Of a stretch of 64,000 nucleotides of DNA, positions 33,566 through 46,143 are shown one piece after another (position 1 is the first letter of the stretch; each line of letters starts with the position of its first letter). The translations under genes were made by a program, and so were the position numbers. Source of the DNA: Diadophis punctatus similis. Lineage: Eukaryota > Chordata > Lepidosauria > Squamata > Dipsadidae. The notes below the pieces were generated by a model. It saw only the letters and a program-made list of their open reading frames with translations, searched no databases and was not told where the DNA came from. The stretch spans positions 51,511,742 to 51,575,741 of the forward strand of contig JALIGW010000005.1 of the NCBI GenBank assembly GCA_023053685.1, read 5' to 3'.

Positions 33566-36500
33566 TTCACAAAAAATGTAATACACAGCAAACGAGATTT
33601 ATATGCTGGATTTCGTATCACTATATCACAAGTCGAACACTTCCCAAGCGTCTAGGACTGTGTGATGTATTTTCGTATGATGCGCGCAGATCCAAGTACG
33701 GTGGCCTTTTGCAACTGACAGATCGTGATTTTGTCAATGTTTATTGTTTTCAAATGCCGGTTAAGGTCTTTTGGCACAGCACCCAGTGTGCCGATTACCA
33801 CTGGGACCACCTGTACTGGTTTATGCCAGAGTCGTTGTAATTCGATTTTAAGGTCCTGATATCGGTTAAGTTTTTCTTGTTGTTTTTCATCAATTCGACT
33901 GTCACCTGGTATGGCGACATCAATGATCCACACTTTTTTATTTTCCACAATCGTGAGGTCTGGCGTATTATGTTCCAAAACCTTGTCAGTCTGAATTCGA
34001 AAGTCCCAAAGTATTTTGGCATGTTTGTTTTCAACTACTTTCTCAGGTTTATGATCCCACCAGTTCTTTACCACTGGTAGGTGGTAGTTGTGGCACAGGT
34101 TCCAATGAAGCATCTGGGCCACGTAGTTGTGCCTCTGTTTGTAGTCCGTCTGTGCGATTTTCTTGCAGCCGCTGAGGATATGATCAATTGTTTCATCAGC
34201 TTCCTTGCAAAGTCTGCATTTTGGGTCATCAGCTGATTTTTCAATCTTGGCTTTGATTGCATTTGTTCTAATTGCTTGCTCCTGGGCTGCAAGAATCAAG
34301 CCTTCTGTCTCCTTCTTCAGTGTTCCATTAGTGAGCCATAACCAGATCTTCTCCTTATCAACCTTTCCTTCAATCTTGTTGAGGAATTGCCCATGCAAGG
34401 CTTTATTGCACCAACTGTCGGCTCTAGTTTGCATTGCAGTTTTCCTATACTGATGCTTGGTCTGCTGCACTTTCAGAAGCTTCCGGTTGTTTACTTCAAT
34501 CAATGCAGGTTCTTTACTTTCTTTGATGTATTCTGCCAATGCATGTTTTTCTTCTTCTACTGTTTGTTTTACTTGTAAAAGTCCTCTGCCACCAGTTTTT
34601 CTGGGCAGATATAGTCTGTCGACATCACTACGAGGATGAAGTGAATGGTGAATGGTCATGAGTTTTCTTGTTTTTCTGTCCAAATTGTCCAGTTCAGCCT
34701 GTGTCCAGTTTATTATGCCAGCAGTATATCTTATAACAGGTATAGCCCAGTTGTTTATGGCCTTGATGGTGTTGCCTCCATTGAGCTTGCTTTTGAGAAT
34801 TTTTCTGACTCTTTGTGTGTATTCTTTACTGACCACATTCTTCACATGTTCATGTTTGATATTATCCAGTTATAGTATGCCCAGGTATTTATAGGCCTCT
34901 GGCTGATGACACTTTATGGCTTGACCATTAGGCATGTTTATGCCCACACTTTCAGTGATTTTGCCCTTCTTCAATGCTACTGTGGCACATTTGTCCAAAC
35001 CAAACTCCATGCTGATATCATTGCTAAAGATTCGGACAGTGTTGGTCAAAGACTGAATTTCAGTTTCAGTTTTTCCATACAACTTCAGATCATCCATGTA
35101 CAACAGGTGTGAAATTTTATTAGATTTTTTGGATGTTTGATAGCCAAGGTTTGTTTTTTGTAAGATTGTTGACAGCGGGATCATGGCAATGATAAAAAGT
35201 AATGGTGACAATGAGTCTCCCTGGAAAATTCCTCTTTTGATGTTGACAAATCCGTAATTTTCATTTCCCACAAACAGTTCAGTTTTCCAGTGCTTCATCA
35301 TGTTTTCAATAAAACTGCCAACATTTTTACAAATCCCAATGGTGTCTAGGCACTTGATGATCCAACTGTGTGGGAGTGAATCAAAAGCTTTTTTATAGTC
35401 AATCCATGTTGCGTGAAGATTAGTTTTTCGGCTTTTGCAATTCTCCAGAATCATTTTATCAATCAAAAGCTGATCTTTTGTGCCCCTGCTTTTTCGTTTG
35501 TTGCCTTTCTGTTCATCTGGTAAGATGTCATTCTCTTCAAGATAATTTTGAATTCTGTCAGCCATAATGCCAGTCAATAGTTTAAACATAGTGGGTAGAC
35601 AAGTTATTGGCCTATAATTTCCTGGTGCTGCTCCTTTTGCTGGGTCTTTTTGTATCAGATATGTTCTCCCAGTTGTCAACCATTCACTGATACTTCCTTT
35701 TTGCAGCATCTCATTGAATTTTTGGGCCATTTTTTCATGCAGACTGGTCAGATGTTTGAGCTAAAATCCATGCAGTTGATCACTGCCAGGTGATGTCCAG
35801 TTCTTTACTTTCCTCACATGTTTGCTGATCATTTCAGTTGTTATTTGCATCTGTTCCATTTTCTTGTGTGAGAATTTTTCTTCAAACTCTTTTATCCACC
35901 CAGCATTTTTGTTATAGTCCTTCTCATTTTCCCAGAGCTCTTTCCAAAATGCAGTTGTTTCAGTTTTCTCAGGCTTTTCAACTACTATGTCTGTTGATTG
36001 ATTCAAGGTCTTGTAGAACCGCCTTTGGTCTAATTGAAACAGTTGGTTTTGTTTGTACTGGGTGATTCTGGCTTCATATCTTTTGATTTTTCTGGCTGTT
36101 GCTGTAATTTGTTCTTTCACAATTTCCAGAACTTCTTCTATTTTTCTGGTATTCAGCCAGTATCTTCTGATCAGTTATTTTTTGATCTTCTCATTCTTCA
36201 TTTTTTTCTCTTTCATACTCTTCAAGTTGCTTGCATCTGATTGTAAACTTTTTATTTTCAACTCCAACCTGATCTTCCATTTTGGTTTTCCAGTTGATTT
36301 TCTAGGAGGCTGCAGGAGCCCTAGCTCTTCTGTTACTATTACTGCTGTACTATAAGCAAACTGATTTATTTGTTCAATGGATGCTATTTGGACCGTAGCA
36401 AGTACAGTGTTCACATCCTTCATCAGTGGTGCAAGTCGTTTTTTGGGCACAGTTTTCAAAGTTGGAAGCCGTCTTCTTACTGCATTTAATGCAGTATGGG

Positions 36501-36698
36501 CTGTGAGTTTATCCTTCAGTTCTTGTTGCCTTGTTGTCAATGTTCCTGATGTTGCAACAAAGACATCAAGTTGTGGCTCCTTTTCATTTTCTTGAAAAAT
36601 TTCCATATTTTCTTCTGATTTAGTTTGTTCAATCACTCCTAATGTTACTGAAATGTCAGCCGCTGTCTGTACAGTAGCCTGATGTTCATTTGCTTCGC
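33566..36698 (-). mobile_element. Dong/R4-type LINE, copy 1 (nearly intact)
   Basis: About 3.1 kb on the minus strand, bordered on both sides by TAA/ATT arrays. One reading frame fills it, followed by a ~85 bp 3' UTR. R4-clade LINEs carry a restriction-like endonuclease at the C-terminus instead of an N-terminal AP-endonuclease; both the cysteine motif and the PD...D core typical of that enzyme are present. There is no poly(A) tail; the 3' end runs straight into TAA units. The 5' boundary lies in the array, so whether a few 5' residues are missing cannot be told. Confidence 0.92.
33652..36690 (-). pseudogene. Dong/R4 ORF: reverse transcriptase plus restriction-like endonuclease
   Basis: A single frame of about 1,000 codons interrupted only by three stops: TAA at 36175-36177, TAG at 35761-35763, TAA at 34870-34872; the four open segments are all in the same phase, so there is no frameshift. 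Order: N-terminal part with LPTLKTVPKKRLAPLMKDV; KRYEARITQYKQN; GNYRPITCLPTMFKL; IDYKKAFDSLPHSW; IFQGDSLSPLLF; catalytic YMDD (35089-35100); CRLCKEADETIDHILSGC zinc-binding motif (about 34155-34210); endonuclease core NTPDLTIVENKKVWIIDV (about 33910-33970). Copy 2 reads HGYW where the TAG interrupts HGF, and GILEADN where the last TAA lies, so two stops are simple point changes (W and E codons). Confidence 0.92.
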
Positions 36699-36855
<157 letters not shown>

Positions 36856-39800
36856 GCAATCAACATTGGGATCCCAGCATAATATACTTAAGGAAAAATA
36901 GTAAACAGAAAAAAAAGTCAAATGGAGAAAAAAAACCCACACTATTTTGTTTTTGAAATAGGCATTCTGAATGGTTTAAAAAACTAAATAAAGAAGTAAA
37001 AACCATTCTTGTATCATGTTAAATAGTAATATATATGAAATTAGTCAACTATGAGAAAAAGGCTGTAACACTTTTATCTTAGATATGCGAGTTACAGTAA
37101 AATGTATGCATGATCTGGATAAAAGTCTTTGGGCTTTTCAAAAATACCTGGTTGGTCATTATGGTAACAGAAACTAAGCTTTAAGTCTGATGACAGTATC
37201 TCTTTTTTCACTAATGAATGAATGACAATTTACATATCTTTGGAAGGAGCTAAGAATTAAAATTATCAATACTAGGGACAGCTAAATCATTTATAGTATA
37301 AACACTGACTTTCAGATATAACAAAATATTCAGTTCGGAAATTAAGTCCAGTTTGATTTAGACTGTTTTATTTGGGGTCTGGATCTAAAGTAAGATTTAT
37401 AAAAGTTTCTATATATCATTTATGCAAAAAATATTAAAGAACTTACCCCAAGTAAGCAAACTCTAATTGTATTACTTTTTAGAAAAATAAAATGACATCT
37501 GTGGGTGTAGTGATCCATCATAGATTTTGGATAAAAACTATTTAAAATGTTCAGTTTAAAAAGATTAAAAATGACTATAACTACCGTAATATTTTAGGGG
37601 ATTCTTCAAGACAAAACTTTATACTGTCTTTTTCAGGAAAGGAAGTTCCCATTATCCCTCCCCCACTCCCATTATTTCATTGGCAATGCCTTTGATAACA
37701 AAATATGTTGTTCATTCAGAAACATTATTCAAAAACAGTTGCTAATTAAAAAATAGATAAAATACAAGAACTGATAAAATATCAAATATACCCCATGAAT
37801 GGCAAGCTCTCAGAGTTGCTAAAGTTAAAAATCATTAAAGGAGAACAAGCACAAAATGAAGCAAAGGGTATTATAAAACTAAAAATTATCTGCCTTTGAA
37901 GACCATTTTTTAAAATTACAAGGTGGACATTCTTGCCCCTTCCTGCAGTTTTACTGGAAAAACCTATTCTAAATATAGACCCAGTGGCAGGGTGTTTTGC
38001 AAAGCTTCAAAGTGCTGACTTGTGCATGAAGCATCATGATGGTCCTAAATGAATTCTGGTCACTGCAGATGAATCTGCATTATCTCTAGATGCCACCGAA
38101 TTGGTTCAGAAATAAATTTGGGACCTAATGTATTCTTGCATTTTCAATAAATAGAGAATTTTTCAGCTAATATGTCCCATTCCAAGCTTAGCTCATCAGG
38201 TTAAAAGAAATTTAACAAACTTTGGATACTCCATGAATCATCTATGAGATTTTTCATGAATAGAAAGTCAGAATCTGAAAGCAGAGCTCACATTGTGATG
38301 AACCTCAGAATTCAGAATACATCAAGTTAAACCAAGGTCCAAGAGATTAACCATATTTGCCCCAATATTTGCTTTTCCTTCAGAGTTAATCTGCCCTGAA
38401 ACCAAAATGACAGTATTGAGCTTAGACCCAGAAGCAGCTCTAAGAGATTTGGTGGAATTTCTGACTTTCCTTCCATCTCAAGTGTAAGTCAGTTAAAAGT
38501 TGAAGTTTAATTATTTGTTTCTTTAGTATTTCCTTTTAAGTCAGACTGTGGTGCCTCTTAAGCTTACTTTCAAATGAAGGAATCTAGAATGATGAAAAAG
38601 CAGGGTTTTTTTTCCATTCTAAGCATCAAATTACAGTGGACTAGAGTAGCCAATAATAAGTCATTATAACACTATAAATATAAGCATAAAACACATGATG
38701 GATTTGTGTAGTGTAAACTAATTAGACCTTAGAATCCAGCTTCACACATTCATTTGAATAAGTTTCATAACAGTATGCCTGGAAATAAATTGGATTTAAA
38801 AAGCAAATGTGCTGATTTAACAGAGAAGGGGAGCAAAGTTAGATACATTATTGCTCATTATAATGTATGTCAGTGGTTTGGAAACTCAGTCTGAATGACT
38901 GAAAATAGAAATTATGATCCACAACGTTACTTCATCAAGTGAGTTGAAGCTGAAAAACATAGACTTAAAGCTTTAGTATAGTATTATTTTCTATAATTGT
39001 AAAGCTCTGAATAAAGGACTAAAGATCCTCAAAATGAATACACTGAAAAGACAAAATAACAAAATCATAACAAAGCTATAATTTCATGGAAACCATAATG
39101 AATTGGGGATTGAAGGGGATGAACTTTTTAAAAAGCATTTACTTACAAACCTTTGATTGAAAAAATAAATTGTGGAGATTGTGATGCTTTCTACAGGCAA
39201 AGGATTAAAAATACTTAAAATATTTCAATTATGTGTAATTCTAAGTAGAAGTGGAAAAATAATATTGAATAACATTAAAATAATATAAAAATGATTGAAT
39301 TAACACTAAGACTGGGGCAATGGGTAAAACATCTATTTACTTGCAATATGACTTTTATTTATTTATTTATTTTTAGATAGAATTGAGTAATGTATTCACT
39401 TTTGCATATAATCCAAGCAATATTAATATAGGATGAATATCTTCAACTTCATAAATCATGCCAAGATCTTAATCATAAGGCATAATTTGGTTCAGAAAAA
39501 TAGAGTTTGCTGGAAAGTAGCACTGATAAAAATCAACGGATGGAAGTATATTTCAGAATAAGAACATAACTAACTAAAATTTATTCCCTACAGCACTCGC
39601 TTTTATAGTAAAGAAAAAAGAACTGTACTTCTGGCAGAGGTTTGCTTTGCAGAAATCAATTTAGGCATCACTTTTGAAGAATGAGTATTATGATCTTAGT
39701 ACTTCAAAGGAATCTCTTCTTCACCACATATAGTATCTAGCCAAAAAGAAAAAAAAATCTAGCAATGTTTGTGATGTGTGGAGTTCATTAAATCTAAAAC

Positions 39801-39919
39801 AGAAAACCTTTAACAATCAAACACTATGCTGTTTCATTCCATTGTCTTAGATCCTTCTTATTGCTTCATTTTTCCTCTGTGGGTAAAAAAAGGAATCTTT
39901 CCCGGGCGATCCTATATAA
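36856..39919. other. Longest unannotated stretch, about 3 kb
   Basis: Evenly AT-rich with no frame above background, no LINE, SINE, LTR or MITE end that I recognise. One AAATA-like TTTATTTATT run near 39356-39373 has no LINE end beside it. Confidence 0.4.
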
Positions 39920-40431
39920 CAGTGATAGTGAACCTTTTTTTACTTGGGTGCCAAAAAAAGTGTGCATGTGCAATAGCACGCACATGCGTGGCCAGACCCA
40001 TAATGTAATGCCCTCCCTCCTGCTCATTCATGCACAACCCCCCTGTGCTGCCCCCCCGCGCATGCGCACAGGCTTCACTGAAGCCTTCGGACTTTCGATA
40101 GGCCCGTTGGGCCATTTTTAGCCCTCCCCAGGTTTCAGGAAAGCTTCTGGAGCCTGTGGATTGCAAAAACGGGCCAACGGTCTTACCGGAAGTTCATTTC
40201 TGAACTTCTGGTACACCCATTCTGTCTGTTTTTCGCCATCCACAGGCTCTGGAGGCTTTCCTGAAGCCCGGGGAAGGCGAAAACAGACTCCCCTGCCCTC
40301 TGGAAGGTCAAAAATCAACTGAACAGCACGCACATGCACGTTGGAGATGACGTAGGGCAATGCCTCACGTGCCTTCAGATATGGCTCTGTATGCCACCTG
40401 TGGCATGCGTGCCATAGGTTCACCATCACGG
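39920..40431. mobile_element. Non-autonomous hAT transposon, 512 bp, perfect duplication
   Basis: Starts CAGTGATAGTGAACCTTTTT and ends with the inverse (read on minus: CCGTGATGGTGAACCTATGG). The flanks are a perfect 8 bp duplication CTATATAA (39912-39919 and 40432-40439). GC-rich interior contains an inverted pair: CAGGAAAGCTTCTGGAGCC near 40136-40155 and GGCTCTGGAGGCTTTCCTG near 40245-40263. GCATGCG-type motifs recur near both ends. No transposase. Open frames of ~85-120 codons here are due to GC richness. Confidence 0.93.
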
Positions 40432-40439
40432 CTATATAA

Positions 40440-41389
40440 CTAGGAACTTTGCTGTCCCACTTAAATAGCCAAAATGCCAAGACATTTACAATAAAATCAG
40501 AAAAACTGCAAGGTTATACTATTAATTGTAGAGGAAAGAATCCTAAAAACATAAGGAAAGAATGCCTATAACTAGCAATTGATGATATTTGACTAAAGAA
40601 CTCTTGAAGTGTGAAAGGGAATGCAGAGAACAAGTTCATGTTTTGTGCAATTTTTGTCAGCCATTGTAAGAGCATTCACCAATTGCTCTCCAAAGTCAAA
40701 AGGTCCTAGTGGATTCCAAAGGGTGAAGGTTTTTATTCATTACAAGAAAAATGATGAACTGTACAGATAATGCAGTTCCTGAAAAATTGTAATGCTCCTG
40801 TTTCTTCTGCTTAATTGAAAGGGTTACCTGAGACTACTGGAACATTCAGTTGGTATATGATTTAAACAGGTTGCAAAAACATCAGACAACATTTCATGTC
40901 TGTTGCTTAATCAACATAAGGCAGACAAATCATTTAATGAGTTTATGATACAGTCAATAAATTTTAAGATAGCTTAGACTCCAATAGTTCAGTGAATTGT
41001 GAACCATTGTAGCCATTTTCTGTCAAACTTTTATAAATCTCAATCACAAATTGGCTCTGTCTTACCATCAAGAAAGTGGCCATCCCAGTGGTGATGGGGA
41101 TTAGTTGTTCTAATGCAGCAATATGGGACAATGTGGTCCAATTCATCTGGAGAGAATCTGGTTGAAGAAGATCAGTATTTATTTTATCAGCCTTTTTCTT
41201 CCACTTCCACATGCGTAGATGTTGCAAAGCTCTTCAACTTAATCTGTTATGAGTCAAATCTAATCCTAGAGTTTGAATCTATTCCTTGAGTTTCATCACC
41301 ATTATCAACATTAGGTCCTATGAAGAGTGCATTGGGCAGAAAGTGTTTTCCAGTGATTTTGATCATTTGTGCACCTTCAACATTGTCAC
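40440..41389. other. Mostly unassigned; possible LINE flank at right
   Basis: The minus frame at 40964-41227 (87 codons, including LIPITTGMATFLMVRQSQFV) is not recognised. It lies downstream, in sense, of the LINE C-terminus at 41390-41777 and might belong to the same relic. Confidence 0.35.
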
Positions 41390-41777
41390 AAGGAACATTA
41401 ATAATTTTAAAATCTTCCTTAAGTGTTTAAGTTTCAAGGCTGGCCTCATTTTCTCTTTCTTCCAGGAGGTATCAAACATAGTTCAATTTTTGGATCCAGT
41501 CTTTAGGGATATGTAAGATATGGCCAACAAACCACATTCAATGTTAGTTCACAGTTCTCGATAGGTGTTCTAAATCTGATCTTTGTAGCATCTCTTCATT
41601 AGTGATGTGATCATGATATGAGATTTGGAGGATTCTTCTCAAGCAGCATTGTTGGAAAACATTTAATCTTTTAATTATCTGGGTTGTACAGTTCCATGTT
41701 TCACAAGTATATATTGCAGTTGGTATAACGCTATTCCTTGAGTTTGAATAATAATAGTCAGTGTGTAGAAATTCCAA
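41390..41777 (-). mobile_element. LINE relic, C-terminal reverse transcriptase region, antisense
   Basis: The minus-strand frame 41544-41777 contains IPTAIYTCETWNCTTQ and CCLRRILQISYHDHITNEEML, the order found after the reverse transcriptase in many animal LINEs (tyrosine-CETW motif, then LRRIL...D.I.NEE). After a stop, FVGHILHIPKDW (near 41510) continues the same protein. I cannot place it in a clade with confidence. Confidence 0.65.
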
Positions 41778-41944
41778 TCTGAAGCAGACAAGGTGCTTTG
41801 GAAAGGTTGTGGGATACTTCTACCAGTCCTTCATTTGAAAAGCCACATCTTTTTCTTAACTCAATTGGTGCCACCTTACCTCAAAAATCCATTCTCTTGG
41901 ATCACAGAATTGCATCCCACCCAAAGCATCTTTTTTATTATTAT

Positions 41945-42160
41945 TATTTATTTTATTTAGTTTGTCAAACATGTACGATATGACAGGTATACAGTAAGTA
42001 TAAACATGGACATGAATACAAGAAATGAGTACAAATAAATGGAGACAGTAGGACAGGAAAGTAGGCACGCTGGTGCGCTTATGCACGCCTCTTTACAGAC
42101 CTCTTAGGAATGGGGTGAGGTCCAAGGTAGACAGTTTGAGATTAAAGCTACGGTTTTTTT
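41945..42160 (-). mobile_element. CR1/L2-group LINE, 3' UTR, antisense (family B)
   Basis: Shares GTTTGTCAAACATGTAC, GGACAGTAGGACAGG, GTGCGCTTATGCACGCC and TTACAGACCTCTTAG with the copy at 13244. Only the 3' UTR and a few last codons remain. The tail is (TTATTA/TTTA). Confidence 0.85.
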
Positions 42161-42245
42161 CCCCACTTTGTATCTGTACTTTTGCAATCACCAGATTAAA
42201 AAATGCAAATGAAACAATATACCACACCAGAGTGGCATATTAATA

Positions 42246-42411
42246 ATCCTCCTCCTCGTCCTCCTCGTCCTCATCCTCCTCGTCCTCCTCGCCCTCGTCC
42301 TCCTTTTCTTCTTCTTCTTCTTCTTCTTCTTCTTCTTCTTCTTCTTCTTCTTCTTCTTCTTCTTCTTCTTCTTCTTCTTCTTCTTCTTCTTCTTCTTCTT
42401 CTTCTTCTTCC
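42246..42411. repeat. Compound (CCTCGT/CCT)n then (CTT)n microsatellite
   Basis: An irregular CCTCCTCGT region (42246-42302) passes into about 36 perfect CTT units (42303-42411). Strong purine/pyrimidine asymmetry. Open frames across it are artefacts. Confidence 0.97.
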
Positions 42412-44029
42412 ATATATTTTAATTATATTACAAAAATGTTCTGTCTCTTTCCTGATCATTTTGTGAAATCAGTTTTAAAAGTTATGAGTTCTGTAAATAA
42501 ATAAATACTTTTAAAAATATGAGCTCACATAAACCCTAAACTCCTGATTCACAATTATAATTTAAAGAGCCATTTGAATTATACATTCCCTAAAGACAGC
42601 TGTTCTCTATTGAAATGCAGCTGCAGAAATTTTGAAAATGAAGTCATTCTGGTAGTTTATGCATTTCAATCTAAACATGTTGCTAAAATGTTTCCAATTT
42701 TACTGCTTAAAGAATAAATATTGTACATCAATGAAATTTTAGCCCAAACAGAGATTTAAACTGAGTATTCCTTATCCAATACTTGCTTAAGCAAGCAGTT
42801 GATTACAGGCTTCAAAGAACTTATGCAAAAGGTGGAAATCTATTGAATAATTTTAGAGAACTGCAATATAGAGTTTCAGTGAGTACACTTCTCACTGCTC
42901 CAGAAAGAATTTTGAAAGCATACAGTAGTAATAGTTGAGATCATACACTTTGTACTTGAAAGACAAAAGGACAAATTATATTTCTCTCCAGAGTTCAAGT
43001 CAACAAGATAAAAGCCACAGAAGTTTTATTTCAGCCACCCATTTAGTTTTGCTTAGTTTTGCTTTGTTGGAAGATTTTATGTGAAAAAAGTAAAATACAT
43101 TTAGTTAAGCTTTAGTTCTCCAACTTAATCTGATTGATTTGGGGTGGTTCAATCATTCTTTATTTTGTAATGACATAGACTACTTTGTACATGGTTACAA
43201 ACATGGGAAATGGTTCAAGTTCCAAAATATTAAAATTATTTTAAGAAAAATCATGATTTGAACTACCTGGAAAGAATTTCTAAAAAATTATTAACAAGTT
43301 ACTGAACAAGTACTCCAGGTGAACAAGTCAAATGGCCTGAATCATAATAAAAAAACATGGCTAGATACATTTGCAAATATAGTGATAGAATTGATAGAAC
43401 ATCAGATTCCTACCAAGTCTCACAACCTAGCAGTCCATTCTGACATGCCTCCCAGCCCAGTTTTGAGATGGCATTTTCAAAGTGGACTGAGCTCCTTCAT
43501 AATTCAAAAGTGCTACTACACTCATACATATCTCCTTTTATAACTACCAGGCTTAATAACCTACCAAGGCATTAAGTACCCTATCAATAGCCTACTTGGT
43601 GTATTTTTGTAATGTTTTAAGTTAAAAACATTAATTTAGAAGACAGCATCCTGAAAGTATTGGTGTCAAAAAAATAATTCCAAGAATATATCCAGACCCT
43701 GTGTATATCCCAGGGGCATTCTTAGAACATTTATGTAATGATAGGCTTCATCCAGTATTTCATTTGAAAATGTGCTGACATTCCCCCTAATATGTAAAAG
43801 TAATTTGAAAGTATAGAGAACAGAAAGTGATGTGGAGGAAATAGTATTGATAGGGAACCTGCTGGAGGAATAAGTGATGAAGAGCAATCTCATCAATTTG
43901 TTTCCCCCCTCCCAGAATTTTTAGTTTAGGAATGACCATATTTGCTATTTGTTATATGTTTCCAAAATTCAAAATATACTCACTGCCCCACCCAACTGAG
44001 GATTCTGATTCATTTCAGGGTTTTAGATT
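42412..44029. other. No recognised feature
   Basis: AT-rich, 1.6 kb. Small open frames (43319-43543 plus, 43666-43896 minus) show no domain. Confidence 0.4.
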
Positions 44030-44930
44030 AGTCCACAAAATGGGGCTTGATATTGTCTATCACCTGCAGATGGGAAAGCACAGGCTTCAATTCAACCCTA
44101 GCAAGACAAAATGTTTTTGGTTTTTAGCCCCTTCATCCTGCATTTTACTTTTAATTGGGATGGAGTTGTATTTTCCCAGAAATAAGCAGTATGGAATTTG
44201 AAAATCCTCACAGTTCTTGATCTGAGAGTGGGTAGCAGCCATGGCCAGAATCACATCCTGTCTTGGACCAAGCAATACTGTTCACATTCACTCATTCTTT
44301 GGTCACCTCCTGAGTGAATTGCTAAAATATGCTCTAAGTGAGACTGTTCTCAAAGAGCATCCAGAAGCTGCAACTAGTGAAGAATGCAGCAGCACTGACG
44401 TTATGCGTGAATCTCTGTGGACTCATATTGTATCTCTGCTTCAATGGTTTTTGGTGCAATTCAACATGTTAGTTGTCACCTAAAAAACATGGGGCCAGGA
44501 TATTTCTATGACCCCCTCTTCCCAATTATTTAGACCATCCTGTACATTTTGTCAGGGGAGAGATGCTTCAAAGTCCTGTTAATTAAAGAATATCATCACG
44601 TGGGACTCAGAATGTGTGACTTTTCTATCATAGCCCCTGCCCTTTGGAACACCGAATCATTTCCTTCAGCACAAGATTCAATTGGCCCCAACTCCTGCAG
44701 CTTTTCAGAAAGATGACTTGGCATTGGTCCTGGGCAAAGGGTGTCAGATGGTTAATGGGAGTTTGTGAAGATGCTGTTTATTTTGTTGCTATAGATTGCC
44801 CTGTCACTTTGTCTGTATTTATGGTTATTTATTATGTCGATTGCATTATTTTTCTCTGTTGTTAGCTGCCCACAGTGAATCTGGTGAGATGGGTGGCTAT
44901 ATAAAATGAAATAAACATCCTCAACATCAT
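44030..44930 (+). mobile_element. Old CR1/L3-type LINE copy
   Basis: HRLQFNPSKTKCFWF near 44083-44125 matches the RLKLNPDKTEWFW motif of the better copy at 46.7 kb. The order then follows: a region with ATGGCCAGAATCACATCC, a block near 44640 with CCCTTTGGAACACC (equivalent of the LWN motif), and the 3' end GTTAGCTGCCCACAGTGAATC...GGGTGGCTATATAAAATG plus an AAATAAA tail (44866-44913). It is far more diverged than the other copies and probably an older subfamily. Confidence 0.75.
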
Positions 44931-45722
44931 CCACATTTTTAGCCATCAACTTTTAAATGGTAACTCTACTGGGAGTCAATTATCAAAACATTTTTTAATG
45001 TGGAAGCATGAAAAGAGAACATATAAATATTGGTGCAAAAGAACAAATGACAATTAAGGAAGGTTATTGTGACATATGCTATTTTCATTCTACCATGGTT
45101 GTGTTTAGTGAAACTTCTAAGGAAAACTACAATGCTTCATTAAATATGGGAATGCAAAGGTAAGGCATGCCAATTTTTTCAGCTTTCAATTTCCAAACAT
45201 TAGGGTTTCTCAAAAGTTGTGACAAGCCTTGAGGATTGCAAAGATATTTTGGTTACTTTAATACCATTTAGATGTGCTTGGTAAGTAACTACATAAATAA
45301 TATAATTTTTTAATGTTTTGCTTGTTTCATTTGCATATGACATTAGCATATACTGTTTTCCAATTTTAAAAAGACTTGCCTTCGTTATAATATATTGCAT
45401 TATATCTACCGTACCTGGAAAAGAGCTACTGAAGGGATGACAATTAATTCAGTAAGATGTAACATTCCAAAATAAAGACTTACATTTGTTTTTCTGAGTT
45501 TTTCTTTCTACAACTTGGCTTGAGAACATGACATTTTTTAATGTTGAAGAAGAAAAATCAGCTGGATGATCTACACCATCTAATACTGTAAAAGGAAATA
45601 AACTTTGATTTCAGTGTTTTATTATACTGATGTTTCCGTTTTCACTAGATGTTCATCAGTACAAAATTTTCTGTTTCTACCATGGTTGGTATCATGAACC
45701 TTCCAGGAGAAAATACCACATA
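44931..45722. other. No recognised feature
   Basis: AT-rich spacer between the old LINE and the Helitron start. Confidence 0.4.
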
Positions 45723-46143
45723 TCTATATATATATAAAAGTGAAAACCACTCATGCATTAATCATGAGATCTCCAGAACCGTGAAATTTGCCATGTATGT
45801 TCCTCTTGCCATCTAGGTGCTCACTAAGAAAGGATTTTTGAAAATGACCATTGGAGCATTAGTATTTCCTATATTATTATTAATACGCTCTGATGCTAAG
45901 GAGTTCTACTTCCCCTCCCCACCTGAAAAGAAATCTGATCCAAATGTAAAACACAAGCAGAGGAGTTTCAGTTTCGCTTTTGCTTTCACAGCAGCAAGCA
46001 CCTTTACTACAAAACAGTTGAGCTAAGCCATGCCCAGAATCCTTCCTGTCTCTTTGCTCACACAGCAAATACTGTTTGAGTTTCCAAACACCCCTCAATT
46101 CTCTCACACATTGACAGAACGCTAGACACATGAATACTGATGG

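Noticed and set aside
40118..40480. 120-codon minus frame in GC-rich DNA
   Set aside because: Falls within the hAT element and across its border; not conserved protein-like.
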